51,500 bases of DNA from Neocallimastix lanati (nom. inval.) (taxonomy: Eukaryota; Neocallimastigomycota; Neocallimastigomycetes; Neocallimastigales; Neocallimastigaceae), in contig JACVTC010000175.1 in NCBI GenBank assembly GCA_016946835.1, positions 126,001-177,500 on the forward strand, read 5' to 3'. The position numbers were made by a program, and so were the translations under genes. The notes under the pieces were generated by a model, which was given only the letters and a program-made list of their open reading frames with translations, was not told where the DNA came from and searched no databases. Shown piece after piece: positions 1 to 9,942 of the stretch (positions are counted from its first letter, which is position 1; the number at the start of each line of letters is the position of its first letter).

Positions 1-166
1 AAATGGTAACATCAATAATGGTAACACTATTAACAATGGTAACTCTACAAATGCTAACGGAAATGGTAAGCTTAACAATGGTAACACTGTACAAGCAAAT
101 TCTGCTTCCTCTATGGGTCTTAGTGCTTTAGCTATTGCTACTGCAATTGTTGCTTTAATTTTCTAA
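1..166 (+). CDS. C-terminal end of a GPI-anchored-type surface protein (partial)
   Basis: Only the last 54 codons lie in the window; the reading frame begins at base 2 and stops with TAA at 164-166. The visible protein starts with an Asn/Gly-rich low-complexity stretch built on repeats of N-G-N (for example INNGNTINNGNST) and then passes through Gln-Ala-Asn-Ser-Ala into a hydrophobic tail ending SSMGLSALAIATAIVALIF. A low-complexity hydrophilic spacer, small residues, and then a short hydrophobic C-terminus with no charged residues after it is the usual form of a GPI-anchor signal on fungal cell-wall or plasma-membrane proteins. The small-residue segment N-S-A-S-S is the likely attachment region. 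The functional domain is upstream of the window, so nothing can be said about activity. GPI addition is inferred; a plain tail anchor is the alternative. Confidence 0.6.
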   Translation, partial: NGNINNGNTINNGNSTNANGNGKLNNGNTVQANSASSMGLSALAIATAIVALIF

Positions 167-780
167 GCAAAGAAATAATACATTAAAATAAAATAACAAT
201 ACATTCTTTTTTATGTTCTTATTTTATTTTTTTTTTAATATATATCAATTAGAAAAAAAAAAAAAAGAAAATTGTTAAATCTATTGAATAATTTATTATT
301 ATCGATTATTTCTTTTAAAATTAATTTTTTTTTTATATATTTTTAAAACGCATTCTATAGAAACGAAACGCTATTGTTAAAAAAATAAAGATAAAAAATA
401 TATTAATTATTATATAAAAATTAAAGTTCAAATTATTTATTTATATTATTATAAATAAAAATAAAAGTAAAAATAAACAAAAATAAAAATAAAAAATAAA
501 AACATTAAAAATATATAATTTATATATATATTTTTTTTTAGAAAAAAATTATTAATACGAAAATTAAATTCTTATTTTTATAAATATAGATTTTTTTTTT
601 TAATTATAATTTATGAAAAAAAAAATTTTTTTTTATTTATATATATTATAATTTATATAGTCAATATAGAATATTGGTTTTTTTTTTAAAAAAGAAAAAA
701 ATTATTAGAAGATGATTATTGAGCAAAAATAGAATAAAATAAAAAAGAAGAAATTATGATTAAATTAAAATTCATTCACT
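167..780. other. AT-rich intergenic region
   Basis: Follows the stop codon of the surface-protein gene. It holds a likely 3' UTR and then A- and T-runs with TATA-like repeats. I see no exon, RNA gene or element boundary. Confidence 0.6.
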
Positions 781-791
781 AAAAAAAATTT

Positions 792-1015
792 ACAGTAAGA
801 CAGGCTAGCAGGGCCAATACCTCTGAAAGAGAAGACCATAATTTCTTTCGGATAGTCAATTCAAACCCTAATCTGGAATAAGTAATCTGGAGGTGAGGTT
901 CGTTATATATGAACTTTATTCCGAATTTATTTATATACACTTTTTTACGTTTTTATTGGACAAATAATATTTATTTATTTATTTATTTATTTATTTATTT
1001 TATTAGAAAAGAGAT
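792..1015 (+). repeat. Fragment of retrotransposon 3' end (type 2)
   Basis: Bases 792-881 can be read TVRQASRANTSEREDHNF..., ending in TAA. This matches the last residues of the element copy at 2881-3177 (TVRQASRASATNEDHNF). It is followed by TTTTTATTGGACAAATAATA-like sequence (about 950-970), which recurs near 4630, and by a (TTTA)n tract at about 968-1003. It is a short piece of the C-terminus and 3' UTR of the same non-LTR family as its neighbours, with the rest missing. Confidence 0.6.
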
Positions 1016-1072
1016 ATGAAAATCGATTCTATTAAAGTGTTTAATTTCCTTCTTGGATAAGTCATTGGTTAA

Positions 1073-2677
1073 TTGATTGTCCATTTTTCAATCATATTCG
1101 TAGTAAAGTTAATGATAAAATTTTATTTTTATATAATGCTTTTTACCGTAGCAACCTGTGGTGGATTATTTGCTGATGATATTGTATTATTAGCTCCTAC
1201 AAAATCTTCACTTAAAAACCTTTTGAATATTGCTCATGATTGGGGTATTAAAAATGAAATGACCTTTGGAATCAATAAATGCGCTACACTAGTTGTTAAA
1301 CCAAAGAATTTTATACCTTCAAGACATTATGAAAATCCTACATTTAGACTTGGTATGAACTATATACCAAGCACTAATCAATATACATATCTTGGTATAT
1401 CTTTTAATGAATCGTTGGATTTAAAACCTATTATTGCTAAGATGAATAGTAAAATTAATTATACAGTTAACTCTCTCTTTAGATTTTTAACCAATAGGAA
1501 TGTTCCTTTCTACTTTAAAACTCGTATACTAGTTTCTTTTGTCCTTAGTTCAGTTCTTTATTATGCTCCCTTACTTGGTTCAAATAAAAAGAATACTGAA
1601 AAAGCTCAAACTGCTTTTAATCGAGGTTTGTATTGGAGTTTCGGGTTTAAAAATAAAACCTCCAATACTTCAATTTACAATATGTCTAAGGAACTTTCTA
1701 TACCTCCTATAGCTAGTTTTTGTGCTAAGGCGATGATTCGATGCTTTAAAAAGTGGAAAGATTCTTCTTGTATTATTTCTCATTTAGTCAAAAATATACC
1801 TACACTTTCTCACTATTCATGGCGAAAAAAAACACGGAGTTTAGCAGTACACAAGCACAATAATAAACTTCCTGGAGAAATAAGGAAGTTTTACTGGGAA
1901 AATATTCATTATTCAAGCACTCCTGCGATCAGATCTACAAAATACAAGAAATTTAAATTTGGTTTTAAAAAATTTATTCAACGTCTATCACTTAAATATT
2001 CACAATTTTCTCTTGGATTTTTATGGATTGGACGAATTAAATGTGGATTCAAATTTGATGTAAAAACGTATGTTAAAAGTAATCTAGTATCAGAAAATTG
2101 CCCAACATACTGCCCTTGTTATGGTTAGAGTAACAGCATACTTAGTTTTACACACTGGATACTTTTATGTCCTAAATTTGAAGAATTTAGGCAACATTTC
2201 ATTCCCTTTGTTGATGAAATTTTTATTAATTTTTCTCTAACTGTTCATGAGAAATCATTGAACATTCCTGATGATAAAGAGGAAGATTTTGATGATAATA
2301 TCAATTTTTATGTGCTGTGTCTCCTTCTTGGCGGAAATGCAGTATTTGAAATCTTAAAGATCTGCTCGGGGGAAAGAAGGCGATTTATTAATAATATTTT
2401 TCAATCACCTTCGAACGAGTCTTCTTTCCCGATTTCATATTTTGTGGGGCTTGCGGAATTCCTTACTAACGTTATGCCTATTGTGGTTGGTGATTTTTAC
2501 ACCATGATCGATTTGTATAGTGTTAGACCTACCGTTGTCAAGAGCGTCGACGTCGTAACGATAAGGCAAAGAAGAAATTCTGATACAGATTCGAATGATA
2601 ATTTTCATCCACATGCAGTTATCTTCGATGAATGGGAAGAGTTAGAGGCCATTTCGTCCTCGAATCTCATAACGTAG
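1073..2677 (+). pseudogene. Non-LTR (LINE-type) reverse transcriptase, 5'-truncated, one internal stop
   Basis: One reading frame runs from 1073 to 2677 and is broken by a single TAG at 2126-2128. Similarity to reverse transcriptase begins near 1145 with GGLFADDIVLL, the FADD form of the catalytic motif C. It continues through the connection/thumb region (INKCATLVVKP; YLGISFN; RILVSFVLSSVLYYAP) to a cysteine/histidine cluster (CPTYCPC...HW...C, about 2098-2172) like the zinc-binding C-terminus of many LINE proteins. RT motifs A and B are absent, so the copy is 5'-truncated and inactive. After the Cys/His cluster come about 160 residues of family-specific sequence with LLGG, a hydrophobic stretch (YFVGLAEFLTNVMPIVV) and TVVKSVDVVTIRQ. 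The premature stop falls inside the Cys/His cluster; the related copy at 3612-4401 has a sense codon there. A poly(A) tail follows at 2771. Retrotransposon identity is clear; the clade is not. Confidence 0.85.
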
Positions 2678-2749
2678 TTTTTTAATATTAATATAAAAAA
2701 AAAATTTCATGTATTTAAACTTCATGTATTTTTTAAAAAAATATTATTA

Positions 2750-2788
2750 AATAAAGTTTATTCCTAGTCTAAAAAAAAAAAAAAAAAA
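2750..2788 (+). terminator. Retrotransposon poly(A) signal and tail (type 1 end)
   Basis: AATAAAGTTTATTCCTAGTCT is followed directly by 18 A (2771-2788). The copy at 4524-4564 has nearly the same end, AATAAAGTTATTCTC-AAGTCT plus A19. The shared sequence up to the A-run marks the 3' end of a reverse-transcribed mRNA. Confidence 0.75.
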
Positions 2789-2826
2789 TAATAGTTATAG
2801 TAATATTTGTAATAGTATTTTTAGTA

Positions 2827-3177
2827 ATGTTATTAATAGTATTGAAAATAATGTGTATATTGATTCTAGTGTGTGTGAAAAAGTGTTTAAATTTCCTTCT
2901 TGGAGGTCGAAGTATTAATAACAGTACAAAGGAATGGAAGGATCTATTTAGGTGCCAGATTAAATCAGGTGTTTATTCTGATACTCCGTTCTTAGTGGTT
3001 ACTGCGGCACTTCTCCAAACGATTATACCTATTGCTATTGGCCAGCAATGGTCTTTGTTCAATAGGTTCAAATCGAATCGTACTACTACTACTACCAAGA
3101 GTGTCAATGCTGAAGAAACAGTAAGACAGGCCAGCAGGGCTAGCGCAACCAATGAAGATCATAATTTTGTATCTTAA
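2827..3177 (+). pseudogene. Retrotransposon C-terminal fragment (type 2)
   Basis: An open frame of 116 codons. Its first part (before about 2880) is low-complexity; from KKCLNFLLGGRSI on it aligns with the post-zinc-cluster region of the copies at 1073-2677 and 3612-4401: LLGGRSI, then a hydrophobic segment (FLVVTAALLQTIIPIAIG), then TTTKSVNAEETVRQASRAS. The alignment is partial, so this is a second subtype of the family. The piece at 792-881 is the same subtype. The RT domain is missing, so this is a 5'-truncated insertion and not a host gene. A 3' UTR and poly(A) tail follow at 3296-3425. Confidence 0.6.
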
Positions 3178-3295
3178 AATTATGATTAACATTGCGAAGT
3201 CAAAATTTAATCATTATACTACAGTACAATAATGCCCTTGTGAAGTCTTACAAATATTAATTAAATGAAACTAGAATATATTATACCATTATTTT

Positions 3296-3425
3296 ATTTT
3301 ATTTTGTGTTTTATTTTTTGTTTATTTTTTTATCTTTTTTTTTCCTTTTTATTACATGTATTTTATCATATATTTAATTAATAAAGATGAAGCAAGTTTG
3401 CTTTCCGTTAAAAAAAAAAAAAAAA
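3296..3425 (+). repeat. Type 2 retrotransposon 3' UTR with poly(A) tail, copy 1
   Basis: T-rich 3' UTR ending ATTAATAAAGATGAAGCAAG, then TTTGCTTTCCGTT and A16 (3410-3425). It is almost repeated by 3426-3545. The AATAAA hexamer lies about 25 nt before the tail. Confidence 0.7.
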
Positions 3426-3545
3426 TTTATTCTATTTTGTGTTTTATTTTGCTTATTTTTTAATCTTTTTTTCTTTTTATTACATGTATTTAATATTTAA
3501 TTAATAAAGATGAAAAAAGTTTGCTGCCGTTAAAAAAAAAAAAAA
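3426..3545 (+). repeat. Type 2 retrotransposon 3' UTR with poly(A) tail, copy 2
   Basis: About 120 bp closely matching 3296-3425 (TATTTTGTGTTTTATTTTG..., TTACATGTATTT, then AATAAAGATGAAAAAAGTTT and GCTGCCGTT plus A14 at 3532-3545). No coding part precedes it. It is either a very short 5'-truncated insertion into the tail of the previous copy or a tandem duplication. Confidence 0.65.
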
Positions 3546-3611
3546 CAAAAAAACAAAAAAAAAAAAAGAAATTAAATGGTAAAAAAAAAAAAAAATAAGT
3601 GAAATAAAAAA

Positions 3612-4401
3612 AAGGTTTATTGGGAAAGAGATGTCTTCAAACTCTCGATAGCAAAAAAAGCAATTATTTACAAGAAGAATGATTTTGGATTTATTTCAGA
3701 AATCAAAGACTTAACATTTCAATATCCTAAGTAACAATTAGGATTCTTTTGGATTTCTCTAATTAGATGTGGTTTTAAATTTAACATCTGTATTTCCATT
3801 AAAAGGAAAAATAGTCTCTGAAGATTGTCCTAAATGCTGCCCATGTTGTGGTGTTAGTGTTCCTTGCTTTTCTCACTGGATCTTTTCCTGTAAAGAAATG
3901 GAAAATTACAGAAATAAATCTCTACCTGTTCTAGATGATCTCTTTTTGAAGTTTGCAATGATAATTGAACAAAAATCCTTGGATGTTTCTTTAGATTCAG
4001 AAAAGGATTATAATAATAATATATATTATTATATATTGAGTGCTCTTCTTGGTGGGCGTTCAATATATTCAAAAATTAAAGTTAATGATGGGGAACAAAG
4101 ACAATTAATTGACAATATTTTTAAACAAAGTTCAACTTCGTCAACTGTTCCGTATTTTGTGGGGATTGCGGAGTTTTTAACAATCGTAATATCATTAATT
4201 TGTCAATCTTTTAGTTTGATGATGAAATGGTATTCCATTGAATCTACCGTTGCCAAGAGCGTCGACGTCGAAATGATAAGGCATGAATTTTCACCTCCTG
4301 GTGAAATGACAGATACAGATTCGTTTGATAGCACTAATACTGAAATTATTACTCGCAATAATGGACGTGGTGTTATCATCGATGAATGGGAAAAAAGTTA
4401 G
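3612..4401 (+). pseudogene. Non-LTR retrotransposon C-terminal fragment (type 1), broken
   Basis: Homologous to the copy at 1073-2677 from the end of the thumb region onward. Bases 3616-3731 read YWERDVFKLSIAKKAI...YPK and stop at TAA 3732-3734. The frame continues QLGFFWISLIRCGFKF, then shifts by one base near 3800-3810 into KIVSEDCPKCCPCCG...FSHWIFSC. The Cys/His cluster here is intact. After it come LLGGRSI, YFVGIAEFLTIVISLI, STVAKSVDVEMIR and a C-terminal V-I-I-D-E-W-E motif shared with the first copy. An AATAAA signal and A19 tail lie at 4524-4564. One nonsense codon, one frameshift and the missing RT core make it non-functional. Confidence 0.8.
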
Positions 4402-4625
4402 AGGCTATTGCTTCTAACTAACTTTTATAATTATATAACATATAATATTGCATTTCATGTATTTTTTTTTTTTTTTTTTTATTTTTCATTTAAATCATGT
4501 AATTTTATTATTATTATAAATTAAATAAAGTTATTCTCTAAGTCTAAAAAAAAAAAAAAAAAAACTTTATTTTTGAATATTAATTTTTTTTATTTCACTT
4601 TACTATTTTAAATATTATATTATTA

Positions 4626-4814
4626 TGTTCTTATTGGACAAATAATAGTTATTTTTATTTATTTTTTTTTTTTTTATTCTGTTTTTTTTTTTTTTTTATT
4701 CTGTGTTTTTTTTTTACTTGTAATTTAAAAAAATATTCATTTAATTAATAAACGAATAGGATAAATAAAGATTAAAGTTGGCAATAATTGTGGCTGTAAA
4801 AAAAAAAAAAAAAA
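4626..4814 (+). repeat. Retrotransposon 3' UTR with poly(A) tail (third insertion)
   Basis: Starts with TTCTTATTGGACAAATAATA, as in the fragment near 950, and ends ATAAATAAAGATTAAAGTTG, GCAATAATTGTGGCTGT and A17 (4798-4814). The end resembles the type 2 ends (AATAAAGAT.AA..). No coding part is present. Confidence 0.55.
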
Positions 4815-4889
4815 GAAACATGAAATAATTTACTAATTTTTTAATTGTATATATATAATAATTTTTTTTTTTTTTTTTTTTTTTTTAAT

Positions 4890-5520
4890 TATATAGTATA
4901 GTTTTTATTTTGAAATGTCAAATATATGTAGAAGTCTTTGACGTTTTGGTTCAGACAATGTAAAAATTTGAAAAAAAAAAAATAAGCTTTTAATTTTCAA
5001 TCATAACCTCGAATCTTGGACTGAAAGTAGATTTTTGGATTTTTTAAATAAAAAAAAAAAAATATGAAATTGAAACGAAATTATTCATGAAATTGTTAAA
5101 AAAAATTCTATATTAATATAGAAAACTTCTTCATCCTAAAAGTTTACAATAATAACAATATTGATGATTATTTGAAGGTTACTTCTAAGGTTTTAAAATA
5201 CTTATTTACTAAAAGAATAAATTGAAAGATTACTTCAAGGGTTCTCACATTTATCAGCGAAAAAATTAGAAAAGAACTAGATATTATTCTGAACCCACTA
5301 TTCCTATCTCTGATAGTCTTCTGTATGCTAATCTTTTCAAGAATACACAATATTTTAACCTCTGTATTAGCCAGAGATTAATATAGAGGTTAAATTTTTA
5401 AAAAATAAATTATCCAAAAAAAAAAAAAAAAGTACACCAGAATCAAATCATCACCATTGAGAGTTTTAAAAGCTGATAAAATAACTCCGCATTTACATGA
5501 ATTTATAGTTAAAATTATAA
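4890..5520 (+). repeat. Dispersed repeat, second copy at 27505-27930
   Basis: Shares many blocks in order with 27505-27930: TTTTTATTTTGAAATGTCAA; GACTGAAAGTAGA; ACTTCATC; TATTCCTATCTCTGA; CTCAATATTTTAACCTCTGTATTA (here with an A for the first T). In both copies one frame reads IPIS[DE]SLLY followed by NTQYFNLCI, so the block once encoded protein. At 27.5 kb the same block is followed by the retrotransposon C-terminal tail, so I read it as the 5' part of the same LINE family. A further open stretch, RIKSSPLRVLKADKITPHLH, is visible at about 5440-5505. Confidence 0.55.
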
Positions 5521-5751
5521 TAATGATTTTTTTTTTTTTTATTTATTAATTTATTAATTTTTAATAATAAATAATTTTAGAGAAAAAATTATTTATTTTT
5601 TAATTAAATATTTGATTTAAATTTTTATCAGAAAAAAAAAAAAAAAAAGAAAGGAAAAATAATTTTTTTTTTCTTTCATAATATAGATAAAATACCAAAA
5701 AAAAAAAAAAAAAAAGAAAAAAATATATATTTTTTATCTTTCATAATATAG

Positions 5752-5788
<37 letters not shown>

Positions 5789-5910
5789 TCTTTCACTTAA
5801 GTATTTCAAATTAAAATACTGTATTTTTTATTTCTACCTAGAAGCTAAATATTGAAGTTTGAGTGAATATGTAAAACATTCTTTATATATAATAAAAATT
5901 TCTTAAATAG
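5521..5910. other. Homopolymer-rich spacer
   Basis: Long A-runs (about 5630, 5698, 5756-5786) alternate with ATAATATAGATAAA, which occurs twice (5680s and 5740s). No coding signal. Confidence 0.5.
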
Positions 5911-6098
5911 TTAAATATAAACTGCTTCTTTTGTGATCCCAAACATTGAAGCAACCTTTATAATACTGTCAATTTCGGCTTCATCCGGTTTTGACAGCTT
6001 CAGAAATCGGTAAGTTTTCTCAATCATATCCAGTGAAGAAGGAAAATATTCAAAACCGGGATGTTCGAGAACTCTTTTTTTTTTTTTTTTTATCTAAA

Positions 6099-6134
<36 letters not shown>

Positions 6135-6640
6135 CAAAGATCTTTGTATCGATTCATTGCTACTTTTAGAAACCAGACTTTTTACTTTTTTCTTCTTCCT
6201 TCCTCAAAAGAAAAGTCTGTTTGTAATCAGCTTGACAAAATATATATCATGGGTCACATCTTTGGTAAGTTTCACAGTTGCCAAGGTAGTAATAAAAAAG
6301 CGAGAATGCATCAATCTCAAAAAGCTTGCACAGTTCGTCAAAGGAGAGTGATCCAAGGAGGGAGGTTCAATCAAACAATACTCGTCTAGTTTAGATTCCA
6401 ACTGTCTGAGGGACATATTGAAATACCTTAAAATGATTATATCACATATTGGATAGAAAGCAATGGGTTCTCATCAACTAAATCTGTAAGCGGAAAACCT
6501 TCAGAGAATATGAAAAATGAAAATTTGATTTGATGAAGGTATTCATATAAATGTACAATAATGGTAAATAAAAAAAAAAAAAAATGATTATCTTTTTCTC
6601 CCAAGGATTGAGAGAACATTTATTTCAGTTAAAAATGCCA
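5911..6640 (-). pseudogene. Unrecognised decayed coding region
   Basis: The minus strand has stretches with ordinary codon use and higher G+C than the surroundings, split by poly(A/T) runs, stops and frameshifts. From high to low coordinates: about 6620-6437 ends SEGFPLTDLVDENPLLSIQY; 6430-6204 reads LRQLESKLDEYCLIEPPSLD...FLRLMHSRFF...TLATVKLTKDVTHDIYFVKL; after one stop the same frame gives VKSLVSKSSNESIQRSL; about 6078-5911 reads LEHPGFEYFPSSLDMIEKTY...DEAEIDSIIKVASMFGITKE and stops at 5911-5913. T-runs at 6070-6134 interrupt it. I do not recognise the family. It may be an old host gene or an older transposon gene. No function is proposed. Confidence 0.45.
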
Positions 6641-7138
6641 AAGGTACAAAGCATAATTAAATATTTTTTTTCAATAATAAAATAAAAAAAAAAAAAAAAA
6701 TAAATAATTGTATAAATCCAGATAAGATAGTTTAATGTAGTGCAGTAATTTTTGCTTCTAATCTTCTTCTGAAGAAAGAATCAAAAAAAAAAAAAAAAAA
6801 TACAAAATTTGGATTTTTTAGATGTTTACTCTTTCATATTAAGTATTAAAACAGTATATAGGATTGTTAAAGTAATAATTAATCGTAATACTCTAATACC
6901 AACAAGAACAACTAAATACTTTGTAACTTTTTGTAATAAGGTGAACCATAAATTAGTGTTATTATGGAAGTAGATGAAAGTGGTATTTCAAATGTTTCAG
7001 TAGTTGAAATAGAAATAGGTAACTTTAATGGAATCACTATAACTAGAAGTTAAAAGAAATATTGTTCTAAAGAATAAATTATTGATAGAAAAATTACAGA
7101 TAGAAAAAAAAAAAAAAATTCTATTTAGATCTCACTTT

Positions 7139-7178
<40 letters not shown>

Positions 7179-7360
7179 TCTTTAGTTTGATTTATAGGAG
7201 AGTTTAGTGAACCTCACCACACTAACCGCTTTAACTTTTGAGAGATGTATTTTTTTTTTGTAAAAATTTTCATATAATTTCTTAAAAAAAAAAAAAAAAA
7301 AAAAAAAATTTTTTACTATTTTATTAATTTTTATTATTTTGATTTTATTTATTAATTATT

Positions 7361-7391
<31 letters not shown>

Positions 7392-7582
7392 TTTTTTAAA
7401 TTTTGAATTTTAATAGATTAGAAAATATATATAAAAAACAAAAAGTAAAGAATACTAATATGAATATAATTCAATAGAGCTAAAAATCAAAAGATAATAA
7501 TAATAATAATAATAATAACAATAATAATAATAAATGATAAATAAAAAGTGAAAATGGTGAAAATAATAAAAATGGTAAATTA

Positions 7583-7629
<47 letters not shown>

Positions 7630-7634
7630 TTTGA
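6641..7634. other. Spacer with simple repeats and weak coding traces
   Basis: Contains (TAA)n at 7140-7176, (TTTA)n at about 7360-7395, (TAA)n near 7495-7530 and (TA)n at 7585-7620. A stretch at about 6850-6970 reads INRNTLIPTRTTKYFVTF..., and another at 6964-7053 reads MEVDESGISNVSVVEIEIG... They are in different frames and may be remains of one decayed exon, but I cannot support a gene. The last 15 bp before 7635 are the expected 3' flank of the RFWD3-like gene. Confidence 0.4.
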
Positions 7635-8976
7635 TTAACTGGATTGATGTACAAATAATTTATTTTCATTGAGTGCACAAAGATAATTTGTGGAATCTTT
7701 TATGGTACAGATATCAATATCAAGAATTGGTGAATTATCATAGGTTAATATTTCTTGACTTAGAGAATGAACCCCTAATGAATTTTCTTCATTCCAACCA
7801 ATTGACCATACACAAATCTGTTAAATAATATATATTATATAATTTATATAGTATTTATATACAATAAATATTAAAATAGAATTTTTATTAATTAATATAT
7901 ATATATATAATATTTATGTAAATAAATACACACATTTATATATATCTATATATAATTTATTAATTAATCTACTTTACCGATTTTGCATATTCATCACTAA
8001 CGACAGCATAACAATTTTCTGTATTGGCTTCAGTATAAAGGGCAGCTTTAGTCATCAATTTTTGTTCATTACGGGCAATAATGGCATGTCGTTTCTTAAA
8101 AAGAGTATCCGGATTAAAATCAAGATATCCAATGGTATATACTGTAGCAAACTTATTCACAATAGGAGTACTTTTTCTAGAAGTGACAATACATTGATTG
8201 GAATGAACATCATAACTTAGTGATGTAATTAAACCGTGATTCTCATTCCAATTGAAAAAATTATATAATTTACCACTACTACTTTCATAGCTATTATTAT
8301 TATTATTACTAATGCTACTACTACAAGCAGTGGTAGTAAATTTCATTGCAGAATAAATAGAATCCATTTTCACAAGTGAATTACTTTCATTTTTATTTTC
8401 ATTTTCATTTTCACCTGGTAGTAATGTATTTTCTTTTGAACTAGAAGGAAAACTTGTAGAAGCAATAGGTGCTGAAGCTGGAAAATGATGATCTGTTAAG
8501 GTCGGGCCAGAATCCTTTTTATTAATAGCAGTAGATGAAATGGAGGTGGAAGACATTGATGTTGGAGCATTAGATGAGATAGTAACTTTGGTTGTCGTAG
8601 CATTAGCATTATTTGTTGATAAGGTATCTGAAGGGGTATTATCAACTAGGGATGCAGTTTGTTGTTGTGGAGTACAAAAGAAGACTTTATCTAAACTTGC
8701 ACCTAAAACTCCATCATAACATTCTTCCAATGAATTAAAAGATTTTGATTCTTCTTTCGATATATAAACTAAGGAATGAATGGGTTTACCTAAACCCATT
8801 TGTTTTGAATTGGAAATGATATCTAAAGGACGATTAAGTTTTCTTAAATCATAGGCATTAATTTTATTATTTCCTAAACCAATGAAAAAATGATTTTCAT
8901 TTTTTTTGGACCCTAAGTTCAATTTGTTTAATTTGTCAATTAATAAATTTATATATGATAAAATATATTATTATTA

Positions 8977-9059
<83 letters not shown>

Positions 9060-9163
9060 TTAAATATGATATTATATATATAAATTTATACTTACAACAA
9101 CAACTCCAACATGGTGAAACTACATTGACTCTATTATGGATTAACAGAAATGATATAATAATC

Positions 9164-9194
<31 letters not shown>

Positions 9195-9672
9195 TAAATA
9201 AATAAATAAAACATAGATAATAATATTTTTATATATTAAATCAACGTATTTATTATTTTATTAATAAATAATATTATTGTAATGAATTTATAAATAATAT
9301 TTATATACACTGATTATATATTATATATATAATATATATATATATCTATTAAATTCTATTAAAAAGAGAAAAAAAAAAAAGTTTTTTTAAAGTTATTTTT
9401 TTTAATATTACTTACGATAAAATGTTATCTTTATCGTTTACAGAATAGAGTTTAACTGTTCTATCCATTGAAGCTGTCAATAATAAATCATTGACTGTAT
9501 TATATTTACAATCTTTGATAAGTTTTTTATGAAGGGGTGAATAACTTGTGGCAGAATAAGTTTCTAAATTTATTCCAAGTATTCCATGTTCATAAAGATT
9601 TTGACTTTTTGTGACTAATAATTATATTATAATGAGAATGATGACAGTAAATTATAACATATATAACATATG

Positions 9673-9710
<38 letters not shown>

Positions 9711-9854
9711 TCATTATAATGTCATTTACAATATATTTTAATAATAATAATAATAATATATGTATAATTAAAGTTACCATAGATTATATTATTTTTGTTA
9801 TCATATGTAAATATTTTTGAAACGTTAGGCTATATAATATTAGTTATATATGTA

Positions 9855-9942
<88 letters not shown>

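Noticed and set aside
6964-7053. 29-codon open frame MEVDESGISNVSV...
   Set aside because: Too short, no homology and no splice support; kept only as a possible relic.
7190-7245. Slightly GC-richer stretch that could be a tRNA
   Set aside because: GGTGAGGTTCACTAAACTC on the minus strand recalls a T-arm, but no cloverleaf or acceptor stem can be formed.
8906-9205. LFIY-repeat open frame on the plus strand
   Set aside because: It is a (TTTA) microsatellite inside an intron of the RFWD3-like gene.
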